Shown here piece after piece: positions 52,536 through 62,879 of a stretch of 64,000 bases of DNA. Source of the stretch: Diphasiastrum complanatum (Eukaryota; Streptophyta; Lycopodiopsida; Lycopodiales; Lycopodiaceae); the NCBI GenBank assembly GCA_029204225.1, contig CM055092.1, positions 43,137,863 to 43,201,862 on the forward strand, given 5' to 3'. Positions within the stretch are counted from its first letter, which is position 1; each line of letters opens with the position of its first letter. The notes under the pieces are model-generated. The model saw only the letters and a list, made by a program, of their open reading frames with translations, did no database searches and was not told the origin of the DNA. Position numbers and translations under genes: made by a program.

Positions 52536-53230
52536 CTCCCCCTTAATGTGGATCCTAAAAAATTTCAACCTTCAGATTTAACAGATTGTTAAATCAGAGG
52601 TGGTGCTCCTTGGTGAAGTAATTTGCTGCCATAAACAAAAAAAATTCCCTTGTGCTTTGATTGTCATAGTAGATGGACGTCGGATGTGATTGAACAAGTT
52701 CGTATCTGCAAGCAGGTTCCTCAGCCAAAGCGCTTCCTGGTAACATTTGTAGCAGCTATAAATTTTGATTCTATGGAGGATAATGCTATTGAGGTCTATT
52801 TTTGGCTATTCTGTTGACTGATGAAAACCTGTTTGCTGGGTCAAATTCGAAAAATCTGGATTCCGAGACAATAGTGTGGTGGACCCATATCAGTCATCAT
52901 GCATTTCAGATCCTTCATCAGATTTAGATTGTTACTAAATAATAATGTATCATCTACATAAAGAGTGATGATGATGAGAGAATCTGATACAGACTTGAAG
53001 TAGATATTCGAGTCTGCCGAGTTTGGATAGAAACCATTCTCATTTAGAAATGCATATTTGGTGTCCTCTGTTGCTTTGCACTAGTTAGCATTAGTAGTTG
53101 ACTTTGCCTCTGAAATAGTGTTGAGTTTCTGCACAAAGTAACAGGCCAGATCATCCATAAATTGGGATGCAGGCTGTCTAAGTTGATTCGATCTTCTGGG
53201 TTGAATTTTGACCCTCTGATGTGATTCGAT
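52536..53230 (-). pseudogene. Copia copy A RT end and RNase H remnants
   Basis: Minus-strand frames read LNENGFYPNSADSNIYFKSV, LIIITLYVDDTLLFSNN (YVDD catalytic motif), MGPPHYCLGIQIFR, FISQQN, then directly TSIALSSIESKFIAATNVT and fragments of the RNase H end. The polymerase N-terminal part (before NENGF) and the linker after FISQQN are deleted. Confidence 0.7.
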
Positions 53231-54250
53231 TCATTGAGGTTTCGACTCATTTTCCAACTCAGTATCAATTTTCAATTGTTTGACCCTTGGGTCGGATTTT
53301 GGATGTTCGACACTTGGGTTGGATTTTGTTGTAGCTTTTCTCTTGGGGTCGAAAAATTGTTCTTCAACAAAAATGATGCCTCTATTGTGTATGCTTTCTG
53401 AGTGTCCAGATTGTAGACCTTGTATGCCTTGTGATCTAGGGAATAGCCAATGAAAATCGAATTTTTGTTGTTCGACCCTTGGATTAGAATTTGACTGTTT
53501 GACCCTTTGGGTCAGATTTTTTTGTAGATCAGCAGGGATTTGATTGAAAGCTATGCATCCAAACACTTTAATATTTTTGAGTGATGGCTTCGATCCAGTC
53601 CACACCTCATAAGGTGTTTTGCCATTCAAGGCCTTAGTGATGGATCGATTTTGTAGATAGGCTGTTGTGGTAACAACTTCTGCCTAGAATTTTTTTTGGA
53701 AGAGAGGCATGGGCCAACATGCTTTTGGTTCTTTCAATAATTGTCCAGTTCTTCCTTTCTGCTACTCCATTGGACTGAGGTGAGTAGCTATTTGTATATT
53801 GTTGACGTATTCCGTTGGCCTTGCAGAACTCTTTAAATTCAGTAGAAATGAATTTTCCACCTCCATCTGTGCGTAGTGCTTTGATTCTTCTCTGGGTCTG
53901 ATTTTCTACAGATGCCTTGAATTGTTTGAATTACTTGAAAGTCTCGGATTTGTTCTTCAGAAAATAAGTTGCAGTCCTTCAAGAGAAGTCATCGATGAAG
54001 GTTAGGAAATAAACAGCTCCCCTTGTGGAAATAGTCTACATTGGGCCACAAATGTTACTATGAACAAGATCTAGCAAATATATGGAGGAATGAATTGAAT
54101 CGAGAATGAATGGACTCCTAGCATGTGTGTTGATAATGCAACTTTCACAAGGAGTATCGAATTTGCTAATGGAAGTAAGATATTGAACTAGATTCTGTTT
54201 TGACATTTGTTGAATATTATTAACATTGAGATGGCCTAATGTGAAATGTC
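53231..54250 (-). pseudogene. Copia copy A integrase
   Basis: In several frames: HFTLGHLNVNNIQQMSKQNL, CESCIINTHARSPF (zinc-binding His and Cys residues), YLLDLVHSNICGPM (first Asp), FLTFIDDFS, KALRTDGGGKFISTEFKEF (second Asp), SYSPQSNGVAERKNWTIIER (catalytic Glu), then the 132-codon frame 53629-53231 with NGKTPYEVWTGSKPSLKNIK and VFGCIAF. The last is followed by a linker rich in NPRVEQQ / DPRVKQ repeats. Confidence 0.75.
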
Positions 54251-54569
54251 AAAGCGTATCAGTTGATTCAGAAGTGGATGTATAAAGAACTTGACAATTA
54301 AAAGAATTGTGGTAGCTAAGTTTGTAAAAATTTCCACTTCTTTTCTCAAAAGCTAAAACTTTTCGGGACTTGTCAAAATTGGTGCACCCATTTGTGTCAA
54401 ATTCGACCCTTCGACCCAAATCAGTGATTCTGCTAACTGAGAGTAGATTTTTGGTAAGGTTTGAAATATATAGAACATTGGACAACAACCTAACATCACC
54501 TCTCCGAAAATCGACTTTGACTATTCTTTCACTTACAATGGAATGAGATGAGTTGTCTCCAAGTTGCAC
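54249..54569 (-). pseudogene. Copia copy A pre-integrase region
   Basis: 106 codons, including VKVDFRRGDVRLLSNVLYIS and NLTKNLLSVSRITDLGRRVE, standard Copia sequence between protease and integrase. It overlaps the gag-protease frame by 37 bases in another phase, which indicates a frameshift. Confidence 0.75.
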
Positions 54570-55620
54570 AACTCTAGATGGGTGAAAGGCTTGTAGCTTT
54601 GGAACCAGTCTCGATGGTGAGTCATGTGTTGTGTTGCTCTGGAGTCCAAGTACCAGGAATCGATATCTTGTAGATTTCCGACCTTAGTCATGAAGGCAGC
54701 TTCATCTTCCTCTTGATGCTGGATCGAGTAACTGGTTGAGGCAGCATTTGCTTGTTGTTGGGATTGCTTCTTCTTTTCATTGTTGTACTTGAGTGTTCTG
54801 TAGTCCTTGATGAGATGGCCAGTTCTTTTACAATATTTGTAGAACAGTTTCTGCATTGGCCGGAACGATGAAGAATTTGACCCTGGACCAGAATTCGACC
54901 CAGAGCCAAAATTTGACCCAGACTGCATGTTGCTCCTTTTGTCAGGATAATTTGACTGTGTAGATATGTTTGATCTAAACTTCTGATTTTTCTTTGTGTA
55001 TAGGGCTTGAGGATTTGATCCTGAGCCTGAGGATGATGCATTTCTTATGATCTCCTCTTGTAATAGCATCAAAATGACTCTTGATAGAGTGAGATGTTGT
55101 TGGGTCAAAATAGCCATGACCCAAGTTTCATAGGCATCAGACAGACTCGATAAAAGAGTCATTATTGGATCGAAATCTTCTATGATTGAGCCGGTTGCAG
55201 TCATTTGCTCCATGAGATTTTTGAATGTATTGAGATGGCTGAAAATGGTGTCTGCATCAGACATTCTCAAAGTGAAGAATTTTTTCCTCAAATGAAGTTT
55301 GGAAGTGACATTCCTGATATCATAGAGGGTTTCTAGGATGTCCCAAGTATCCTTAACAGTCTGAGTAGTTCGAATGTGACTGATTTGGAAAATTTTGATG
55401 TTTAGTGCGATTAAGACAAATGCCTTACCATCTCGTTGTCTCCATTTGGTGATGCTAGCTGCATCGACCTCTGGTTTGATTTCAGTACCATCAACTATGT
55501 TCCACAGTTCTTTGGCTAGTAGAACAACTTTTATCTTGAACTTCTAGAAATGGTAGTTCTCTCCATCGAGCTTGTCAATCAGAGAAGAACTAGAGGATGG
55601 ATCCATTATGGTATAGTAGC
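54533..55620 (-). pseudogene. Copia copy A gag and protease
   Basis: Starts near 55604 with MDPSSSSSLIDKLDGENYHF. One stop follows shortly, then the open frame 55291-54533 (252 codons) with LRKKFFTLRMSDADTIFSHL, LLSSLSDAYETWVMAIL, a GSGSN-repeat linker, a damaged knuckle (YKYCKRTGHLIKDY, for C-x2-C-x4-H-x4-C) and the protease motif WYLDSRATQHMTHH, where the active-site Gly of DSGA is Arg. Those changes should abolish protease and weaken RNA binding. Confidence 0.75.
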
Positions 55621-55739
55621 GAGATCCTTGGTAGAAACAATGATATCAGAATATTGTTGGTTGCGCACTTGCTGAAATGAGGTCTTGGTAAAAACAAGAC
55701 TGATAATCCGCAATAGAAATGCAGATTACTGAACCACCT

Positions 55740-55751
55740 GCTCTGATACCA
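55740..55751 (-). other. Primer binding site of Copia copy A
   Basis: Minus strand TGGTATCAGAGC, an exact match to the site complementary to initiator Met-tRNA, abutting the 5' LTR. Confidence 0.85.
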
Positions 55752-56589
55752 TGTCGTAAAACAATGGGTTATCAAAAATGATTGACTCATATCAGATTAG
55801 AGCTCTGATAGAAACAGATGCTCTGATACCATGTAGGAAATCAATGGAAAGGTGGTGAGTAGCGGAAGTGGTGAGGAGATGGATAGAGATCTAAGTGCAA
55901 CAGTTACCAGCAAAGCATTCAAGATGAATAAATCAGACAATGCTTAATAGAACAACAACAATGTGGACAAAAATTGCACTCTGATTTGGTCGCGAGACAA
56001 TAGGGCGCCAAAGCTTCAGCTAAGTTCATTGATGACAACTGGTTGAACAACTATCTACAAAAATATTGCTTGTAGGATGATAACCTGATCAGGGCATTGA
56101 CTCCATTGTAGATCTTCCTTGATGATTGGAAGTCAGATGATCAATAGATTGAAAGATGACATTAATCTACTTGATTAACTACATTCATCTTGTGGTAGGT
56201 AGTCGTCATTTGTACTAGTAAATGTATGTATAGAGGTAGGCGAACTATCAATGTCGCGATGTGGGTCGGATTTCTGAGTTGACAATATCAGATTATACAA
56301 AGGGTCAAAATTATACAAACAGTGAACTAGGGTCGAAAAAATTAGACCCGATCCGATCTGATCCAGGGTCAAAAAAGTTAGACCCGATCCGATCTAGATC
56401 CAGGGTCAAAAAAATCTCGTTGCCAAGCTTAACGTTGGGTCGGAAAAATTCGATCATGAATTTTTCGATCTTCTGCTAAGAAATTCGAGCCTTCTCTTTT
56501 TCTTTTTCTTTTTTGTGTTTTTCTGGAATTAGTATATATAGATTTCAGGATGCTCATTACCAAATGAAATTGGGCTAGCAGTTCTTACA
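55752..56589 (-). repeat. 5' LTR of Copia copy A, ~838 bp
   Basis: On + it begins TGTCGTAAAACAATGGG. It aligns with the 3' LTR throughout, including the second GCTCTGATACCA at 55820-55831. The last ~15 bases (AGCAGTTCTTACA) are diverged from AGCATGAATTCCAACA, so the outer end is inferred. Confidence 0.75.
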
Positions 56590-57548
<959 letters not shown>

Positions 57549-57967
57549 CAATACCAATCATCTTTCATAGGGCCCTTTTTTCTATAATACACTTGCCCAA
57601 GTGGCTTGGGCATGAAGATTAAATTTGCCATGAGTTAAGAGTAATAAAGGCGTCCTTCCTTGTAGCCTATTCATATAGAGCGCTCGTGACTCAGCTCAAA
57701 TCTTGATTTGCACACACGAAGGTATATCTTGGAGGCCATGAGTGCCTAACTTTAGGAGCTTTTGGCTTAATGTAACTGGAACTTTGTAGTAAAAGTCAAA
57801 TTCTATGTTGTAGAATAGCACAAGTAGGTATACAAGACCAATTAGGTACCATTGCAATATAACAAAAATAGTCAATAAGTCAAATTTTGCCATGCATTTT
57901 TTAACATTGTGCACATTTCTTGCTTTTAGTGCAAGTCTTAAAGTTGGTGTTTTGATACGCATGAGAT

Positions 57968-58099
57968 AAGGCTTTCATTTTCATGCATGTGATAACAACA
58001 TTTCATGCTATAATATCTATTAAGAAACTTTTCTACAAGGCTTTCATTTTCGTGCATGTGATAACAACATTCTATGCTATAATATCTATTAAAAAGCAT
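57968..58099. repeat. Tandem duplication, ~69-bp unit
   Basis: AAGGCTTTCATTTTC(A/G)TGCATG then GATAACAACATT... in units starting 57968 and 58037. Confidence 0.85.
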
Positions 58100-58178
58100 T
58101 CCCTTGGGCTTAAAAGAATAGTCAAAAATTCTGATATAATTAAGGACTAAAAGTTGAAACCACATACCATCTACTAAA

Positions 58179-58388
58179 GAAGCATCCTAACTTGAAATTT
58201 ATAATGTTTCGTCCAAGAATCCTTGATTAAAGTGAAACGCATGCAAGGTGAAGCCAAAGAAGTGGATGAGCACACATGCAATAAGAAGCATCCTAACTTG
58301 AAATTTAGAATGTTTCGTCCAAGAATCCTTGATTAAAGTGAAACGCATGCAAGGTGAAGCCAAAGAAGTGGGAGTACACATGCGATGA
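58179..58388. repeat. Tandem duplication, ~105-bp unit
   Basis: Units starting 58179 and 58285 share GAAGCATCCTAACTTGAAAT and GTTTCGTCCAAGAATCC with few changes, so the event looks recent. Nearby, GAAAGCTCTCAAG(C/T)AGCCACC repeats at about 58460 and 58527. Confidence 0.9.
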
Positions 58389-58389
58389 G

Positions 58390-59665
58390 GGCTACCATGG
58401 TAATCACAAGTGACTACACTTCAAAATCCACGAGCACAATATGAAGATCGGTGGGTGCTTGAAAGCTCTCAAGCAGCCACCGCCATTGGATAGTGGAGGG
58501 CTATGTGACTTCCTCTGTGAGTGCTTGAAAGCTCTCAAGTAGCCACCACGGTGGGCCTATGGCTACCATGTGAGTAAAAAAACCAAATCAACTTATTCTG
58601 CACTTCCATTTCCATTACAACAACAATGGAAGGGCCCAAACAATCAAATGGTTGGGAGCAGGGTATTCTCCACTGCCACTACTATGGCAATGTTGGGGCC
58701 CTCCATCCAAAGATGGAAGGGCAAGGAGAGATGGGGGAGCACAAGTGGAGGTGGTGCAGCACCCACCACCACACCATTGGGTGGTGTCTGCACCATCACT
58801 GGCACACCAATGATGGTGTGGAATAAGATGCTCACAAATGGTGAGGAAAATAAAAGGGTGGAGAAAAAAATGTTTATAATGTTATACAACTATCCACCAA
58901 TTGTTGTAGCAAGTTGACTCATGCTAATCCAAAATCCCAAGGCTGCCATGGCAGTCAAGTTTGCCAATCCAAGGATGTAGGAATTTGGGAGATTGGTGGG
59001 GGGCTGGATAGCTCTCAAGGAGCCACTACCATTCAAGGTTGATGAGTGCTTGATATCTCTAGAGTCTCAATTAGTCCCAACATTTCTATGGTATAAGTGG
59101 TAAAATTTGACACAGGTCATGCCCTTCTAAGTGAGGAACTTTGGAACTTTTTGAGGGTCAAGGACCCCACCCTCATGGAAAGGGACTTTATGAGGCTAAT
59201 AGCTTCTTGCCACGTGTTGGGTCCACTCATAGAGGAAGGTTCAGGGAAAGAGCACTCCAGCTAATTTCATGGTTTTTTCAGCTTTTGCAAGAATTAAAAG
59301 TAAATAAAACGTCCACCAATAATAGAGATTAAATAGATACTTGAAAAATCCCCCACTTGCCATTTGCTAGTCAACTGACGTTTTCAGATGATGGTGACGT
59401 CCTTGAAAGTCGGTGGCAGGTGAGTGACGTGACAGAATCCTCATGTGACGGCCTTTGGTGGGTTGGAACGGTCACTGCAATTGCAATCTGCAATTCCCTT
59501 TCCTTCTGATGTAGGTGGCAGAGGGAATTCGTAGCATGGTTGTGATCCAGGTGGGTAAGGAAAAAGAAAAGTATTTCAGTGATGGATTGATTCAATCAAT
59601 CAATGAGATAGCCCAGGAAGAGATTATAGTGGGTGGGCAGCTGGATCTTGAGAGAAGACATCAAA
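58390..59665. other. Region upstream of the dehydrogenase gene
   Basis: Open frames at 58570-58917 and on the opposite strand look like chance products of CAC/ACC-rich sequence, with no family resemblance. The promoter and 5' UTR of the dehydrogenase should lie toward 59400-59660. I see no clear TATA box to place a start. Confidence 0.4.
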
Positions 59666-61025
59666 ATGCTTTCTTTCTGCAAAAGCAGGTAAATCTAGGA
59701 CCATAACTCAATCAGAAAAAATGAGATTTGGGTTATGTTGTACTGAAGCTTTGCTGCATCTTTGGGAAATTGCAAGCAGAGGCATTTTCATGGCTGTAGT
59801 GATGGGTACGAGAATCAGAGCTTTAAGGCTGCTGTTGCTTGCTTGTGTGTCTCTTTGTGCAACTGATTGCAGTGTTGTTGCTCAATTTTGCTGATGCCTT
59901 GTGTCTTTATGCAGGGGCAGTGTCTTACGAGCACTATCTTTGGTGCTCAACACCAGCACAGCTGCCAATAAATGCAAACCTTGTCACCCAAACAGTAATT
60001 TTTTCCATAGATTCAACTCCTCGACAATTGCGGCACCAAAGCTCAAAAGGTATCAAGCTGGCCTTTCATGCTAGAACCAGTGCCTTAACAGCCACAAAAT
60101 ACTCATTGAGTAGTTTACTGCATTCTGGAATAAAAGTAACCAGGTGGGTTGTAGAAGAAATCTCTAACAGAGACCCACATGTTGCAGGCTGGACGGAAAG
60201 GTAGCTGTGATCACAGGAGCTGCAAGTGGAATTGGAGCAATGGCTGCTCGCCTTTTCGTAGCTCATGGAGCTCGTGTGGTCATGGCAGATATACAAGATG
60301 AGCTTGGGCTGCCACTATCGGAGGAGATTGGTGATGGAGCTGAATATATCCACTGTGATGTGAGCAGAGAGGAAGACATTGCTGCTGTAGCAGAGAAGGC
60401 TTATTCTCTTGAGGGACATTTGGACATTTACTACAACAGCGCTGGCATTCTAGGTGCTTTGGGGTCGATCGATCAGCTCAAGGTCAACGAGTATGACAAG
60501 ACACTTACTGTCAATCTAAGAGGAACCGTTCTTGGTGTGAAGCATGCAACTAGATTTATGAAGCCTGCAAGAAAAGGTTCAATCATCTGCACAGGTAGCA
60601 TTGCCAGTGTAATTGGTGGGTGTAGCCCCCATGCTTATTGCATCAGCAAGACAGCACTGACCGGATTGATAAGATCAGCTGCTGTTGAGCTTCGAGACTT
60701 CGGAGTTCGTATCAACATGATCTCGCCAGATGCTGTTGCAACATCTTTTGTGAAGTATGCCTTAGAAAGCACTACGAACTCGCCTGTTTCTCTTGAAGAA
60801 ACTCGGCAATTTGTGTCTGATTTTTCGGTCTTTGAGAATCGTGCCTTGACCGCGTTGGATGTTGCACAGGCAGCTGTGTTTCTTGCAAGTGATGAATCTG
60901 GATTCATAAGTGGACACAATTTGATGTTGGATGGTAGCAGCACAGTCACTAGGCCTGGGAGGCACAACTGGTTTGATGCCTATTCTCCAATGGTCAGAGA
61001 GGGGGGGGAAAGAGGCTTGGATTAA
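59666..61025 (+). CDS. Short-chain dehydrogenase/reductase (classical SDR, plant NAD-type), 3-exon model, 331 aa
   Basis: Modelled exons 59666-59688, 59915-60049 and 60188-61025 (GT-AG introns of 226 and 138 bp) join in frame. The first ~53 residues (MLSFCKSRGSVLRALSLVLN ..., rich in Ser, Arg, Asn and Lys, no acidic residues) look like a mitochondrial or plastid targeting peptide. The SDR core follows: LDGKVAVITGAASGIG (TGxxxGxG cofactor motif), an Asp after the second strand (VVMADIQDE) that favours NAD over NADP, CDVSREED, NSAG where NNAG is usual, the catalytic Ser in TGSIAS, YCISK (Tyr-x3-Lys), and SGHNLMLDG near the end. Best resemblance is to the plant SDR2a / xanthoxin dehydrogenase / secoisolariciresinol dehydrogenase-like group. 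The substrate cannot be told from sequence. All catalytic residues are present, so it is probably active. Confidence 0.82.
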
Positions 61026-62233
61026 CACAAGCACTATTTGCCAGCAACATTTCGCGTCCTGTCTGGCAAGCTCATCCTCATGTTACCATAGCTTCCTTGC
61101 TGGTTAACTTCCCACGATGCCTACTCACCTTAGCTGTTAGCCCGACCGAATGTCATCCTCCATAGCAGATAGTTTTTACCTTGTTCATGTCTGTTTTCAT
61201 GATCTATCACAATTTTTCAAGCCGGTTGTTACAAAAATAAAACCCATTTATCGTCTTAGAATGCCATCTTGCACTTGGCATTTTGAGACCTGGGCTTGTA
61301 TGATCCCTTATCTATAGTTGACCGCTATGATGAACAGAGGATCATCAAAGGGCAGCTAGAGACTGTTCACACAGATTGCACTTATGATGCCTGAGCATTT
61401 GAGGCTACAGCTAGAAAGGCCAGCAACAGATCTCTGGGAACTAGACAGAAGGCAAATGGCAGTGCTTATATGATTCTGTCTGTGGAAGACTAAGAGATTA
61501 GTACATAACTCTTTTTTGTCTGCTTAAATCGGAGATATGGTATCCATAGCTCTGTTCAGGCTGATCTTACCAGTGAATGTTATGAAACCTCTCATAAGAT
61601 TAGTGTGCTTCCTGATAGTATCCTAAAAGCATACTGGATAAATCTCAGGAAGCACACAGCAGCTCTGTGATGTGATGCATGCTGCAGCATTCAGGTTTAA
61701 CTTGATTTTGGGTATAGAGAATCTTGGGGATCGTGAGAATGGATACATGAACTATTGTCTTGATAATCGAGCTGCACATGTTTTGGTCTTGCTTTCTTTT
61801 ATGTGACGAAGATCACTTGGAATTTTGTTGTTGCTTTTAGCATGGCACATTCTACATTTAGAAAATAATAAATAATGATCTTAGTACAAAAGGTTTTGAG
61901 TAACGCATGTACAAATGCTACACAGGTAGTCTCATGCATGGCAGGTAGGTGATGCACATGTAGGATATAATTAATGCTGATCTTTTCCAAAAGGTAGATT
62001 ATGGAGGTATAAGAGGGTACTATAGTAAGGTGTAAAATAACTCGAGATGTCATTGAACACTTATAGGTGATGGATCATGTCTTTTGTTAGATCAATTTTA
62101 TCGATTAGATTAGTCTCTTTAATATAAGAGTGTAAAGTATTGCTTCCATTGTGATTCTCTTTCAAAGTTCAAAAGATATCGAAGAGTGCAATGTCTTTGT
62201 TTTTCTTCCTCAATGGAGAGTGGAGAGTGTAGA
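61026..62233. other. Dehydrogenase 3' flank, no further gene seen
   Basis: Contains the likely 3' UTR to about 61260, then AT-rich DNA without supported features. Confidence 0.45.
61236..61241 (+). terminator. Candidate polyadenylation signal for the dehydrogenase
   Basis: AATAAA about 210 bp past the stop codon. Confidence 0.4.
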
Positions 62234-62450
62234 TCTATTGTGATCATTATTTGATAGCTTGTATTATGAATCAAACATTAATTAGAGTGTCTAAATATCT
62301 CCACCATACTCTCCTCAAGATAGTGTGATGCTCAGGTCTTTCGAGGTCTATTGTGATCATTATTTAATAGCTTGTATTATGAATCAAACGAGTGTCTAAA
62401 TATCTCCACCATACTCTCCTCAAGATATTGTGATGCTCAGGTCTTTCAAG
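62234..62450. repeat. Tandem duplication, units of 113 and 104 bp
   Basis: Units 62234-62346 and 62347-62450 (TCTATTGTGATCATTATTT ... GATGCTCAGGTCTTTC) differ by a few bases and a 9-bp gap. Confidence 0.9.
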
Positions 62451-62879
62451 TTCTTTCATTGTATGGTCTAGTCATGTCACATCTAGTGAGGGAGCAAGAA
62501 TAAGGGTGAGTAGTCTACAAGCACACTTGTTAGCAATAGCGTGTCCTCGGTACTGTACAATCTGCGAATTCTATCCCTAAATGTTTTTTCAAAAAAACAT
62601 AAAAATCAGTATTTTGACAAAAAGCACCCCCTGTCAAAGTACTGCAGTTGGATTCATCTGACTGTCCATGATTTCTACTACTGTCCACAAATTCTATTAC
62701 AGCACAAAAGTCCAGTTTTTGCCCAAAATTCTTCATTATACAAGAAAACTGCCCCTTTTGACTTTTTGGCCAAGTACAGTACGGCCCTAATCATTTGTAC
62801 TCTTACTCGACTCCTCATACTGCATCATGTCTCGAGATTGTACTGAATCTTCCAATCCAGCTCCTCCATGACTAGAACG

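Larger units (their letters stand above)
51698..56589 (-). mobile_element. Copia element (copy A) with two LTRs, inactive
   Basis: LTRs at 51698-52535 (3') and 55752-56589 (5'), polypurine tract (minus strand ATTAAGGGGGAG, 52536-52547) and primer site TGGTATCAGAGC (55740-55751, minus). Internal order on the minus strand is gag, degenerate knuckle, protease (DSRA for DSGA), pre-integrase, integrase, RT end and RNase H. The 3.2-kb interior is short for a Copia element: the RT N-terminus and the RT-RNase H linker are missing. Flanking 5-mers do not match, so no target duplication is seen. Confidence 0.85.

Noticed and set aside
58570-58917. 115-codon frame upstream of the dehydrogenase
   Set aside because: Composed of Thr/Gly/His repeats from ACC/CAC-rich DNA. 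Frames overlap on both strands and no family is recognised.
59839-60204. 121-codon frame with a hydrophobic N-terminus as the true start of the dehydrogenase
   Set aside because: It would need a 44-bp intron (60144-60187), too short for plants. The alternative frame with 138- and 226-bp introns gives a credible targeting peptide and perfect phases.
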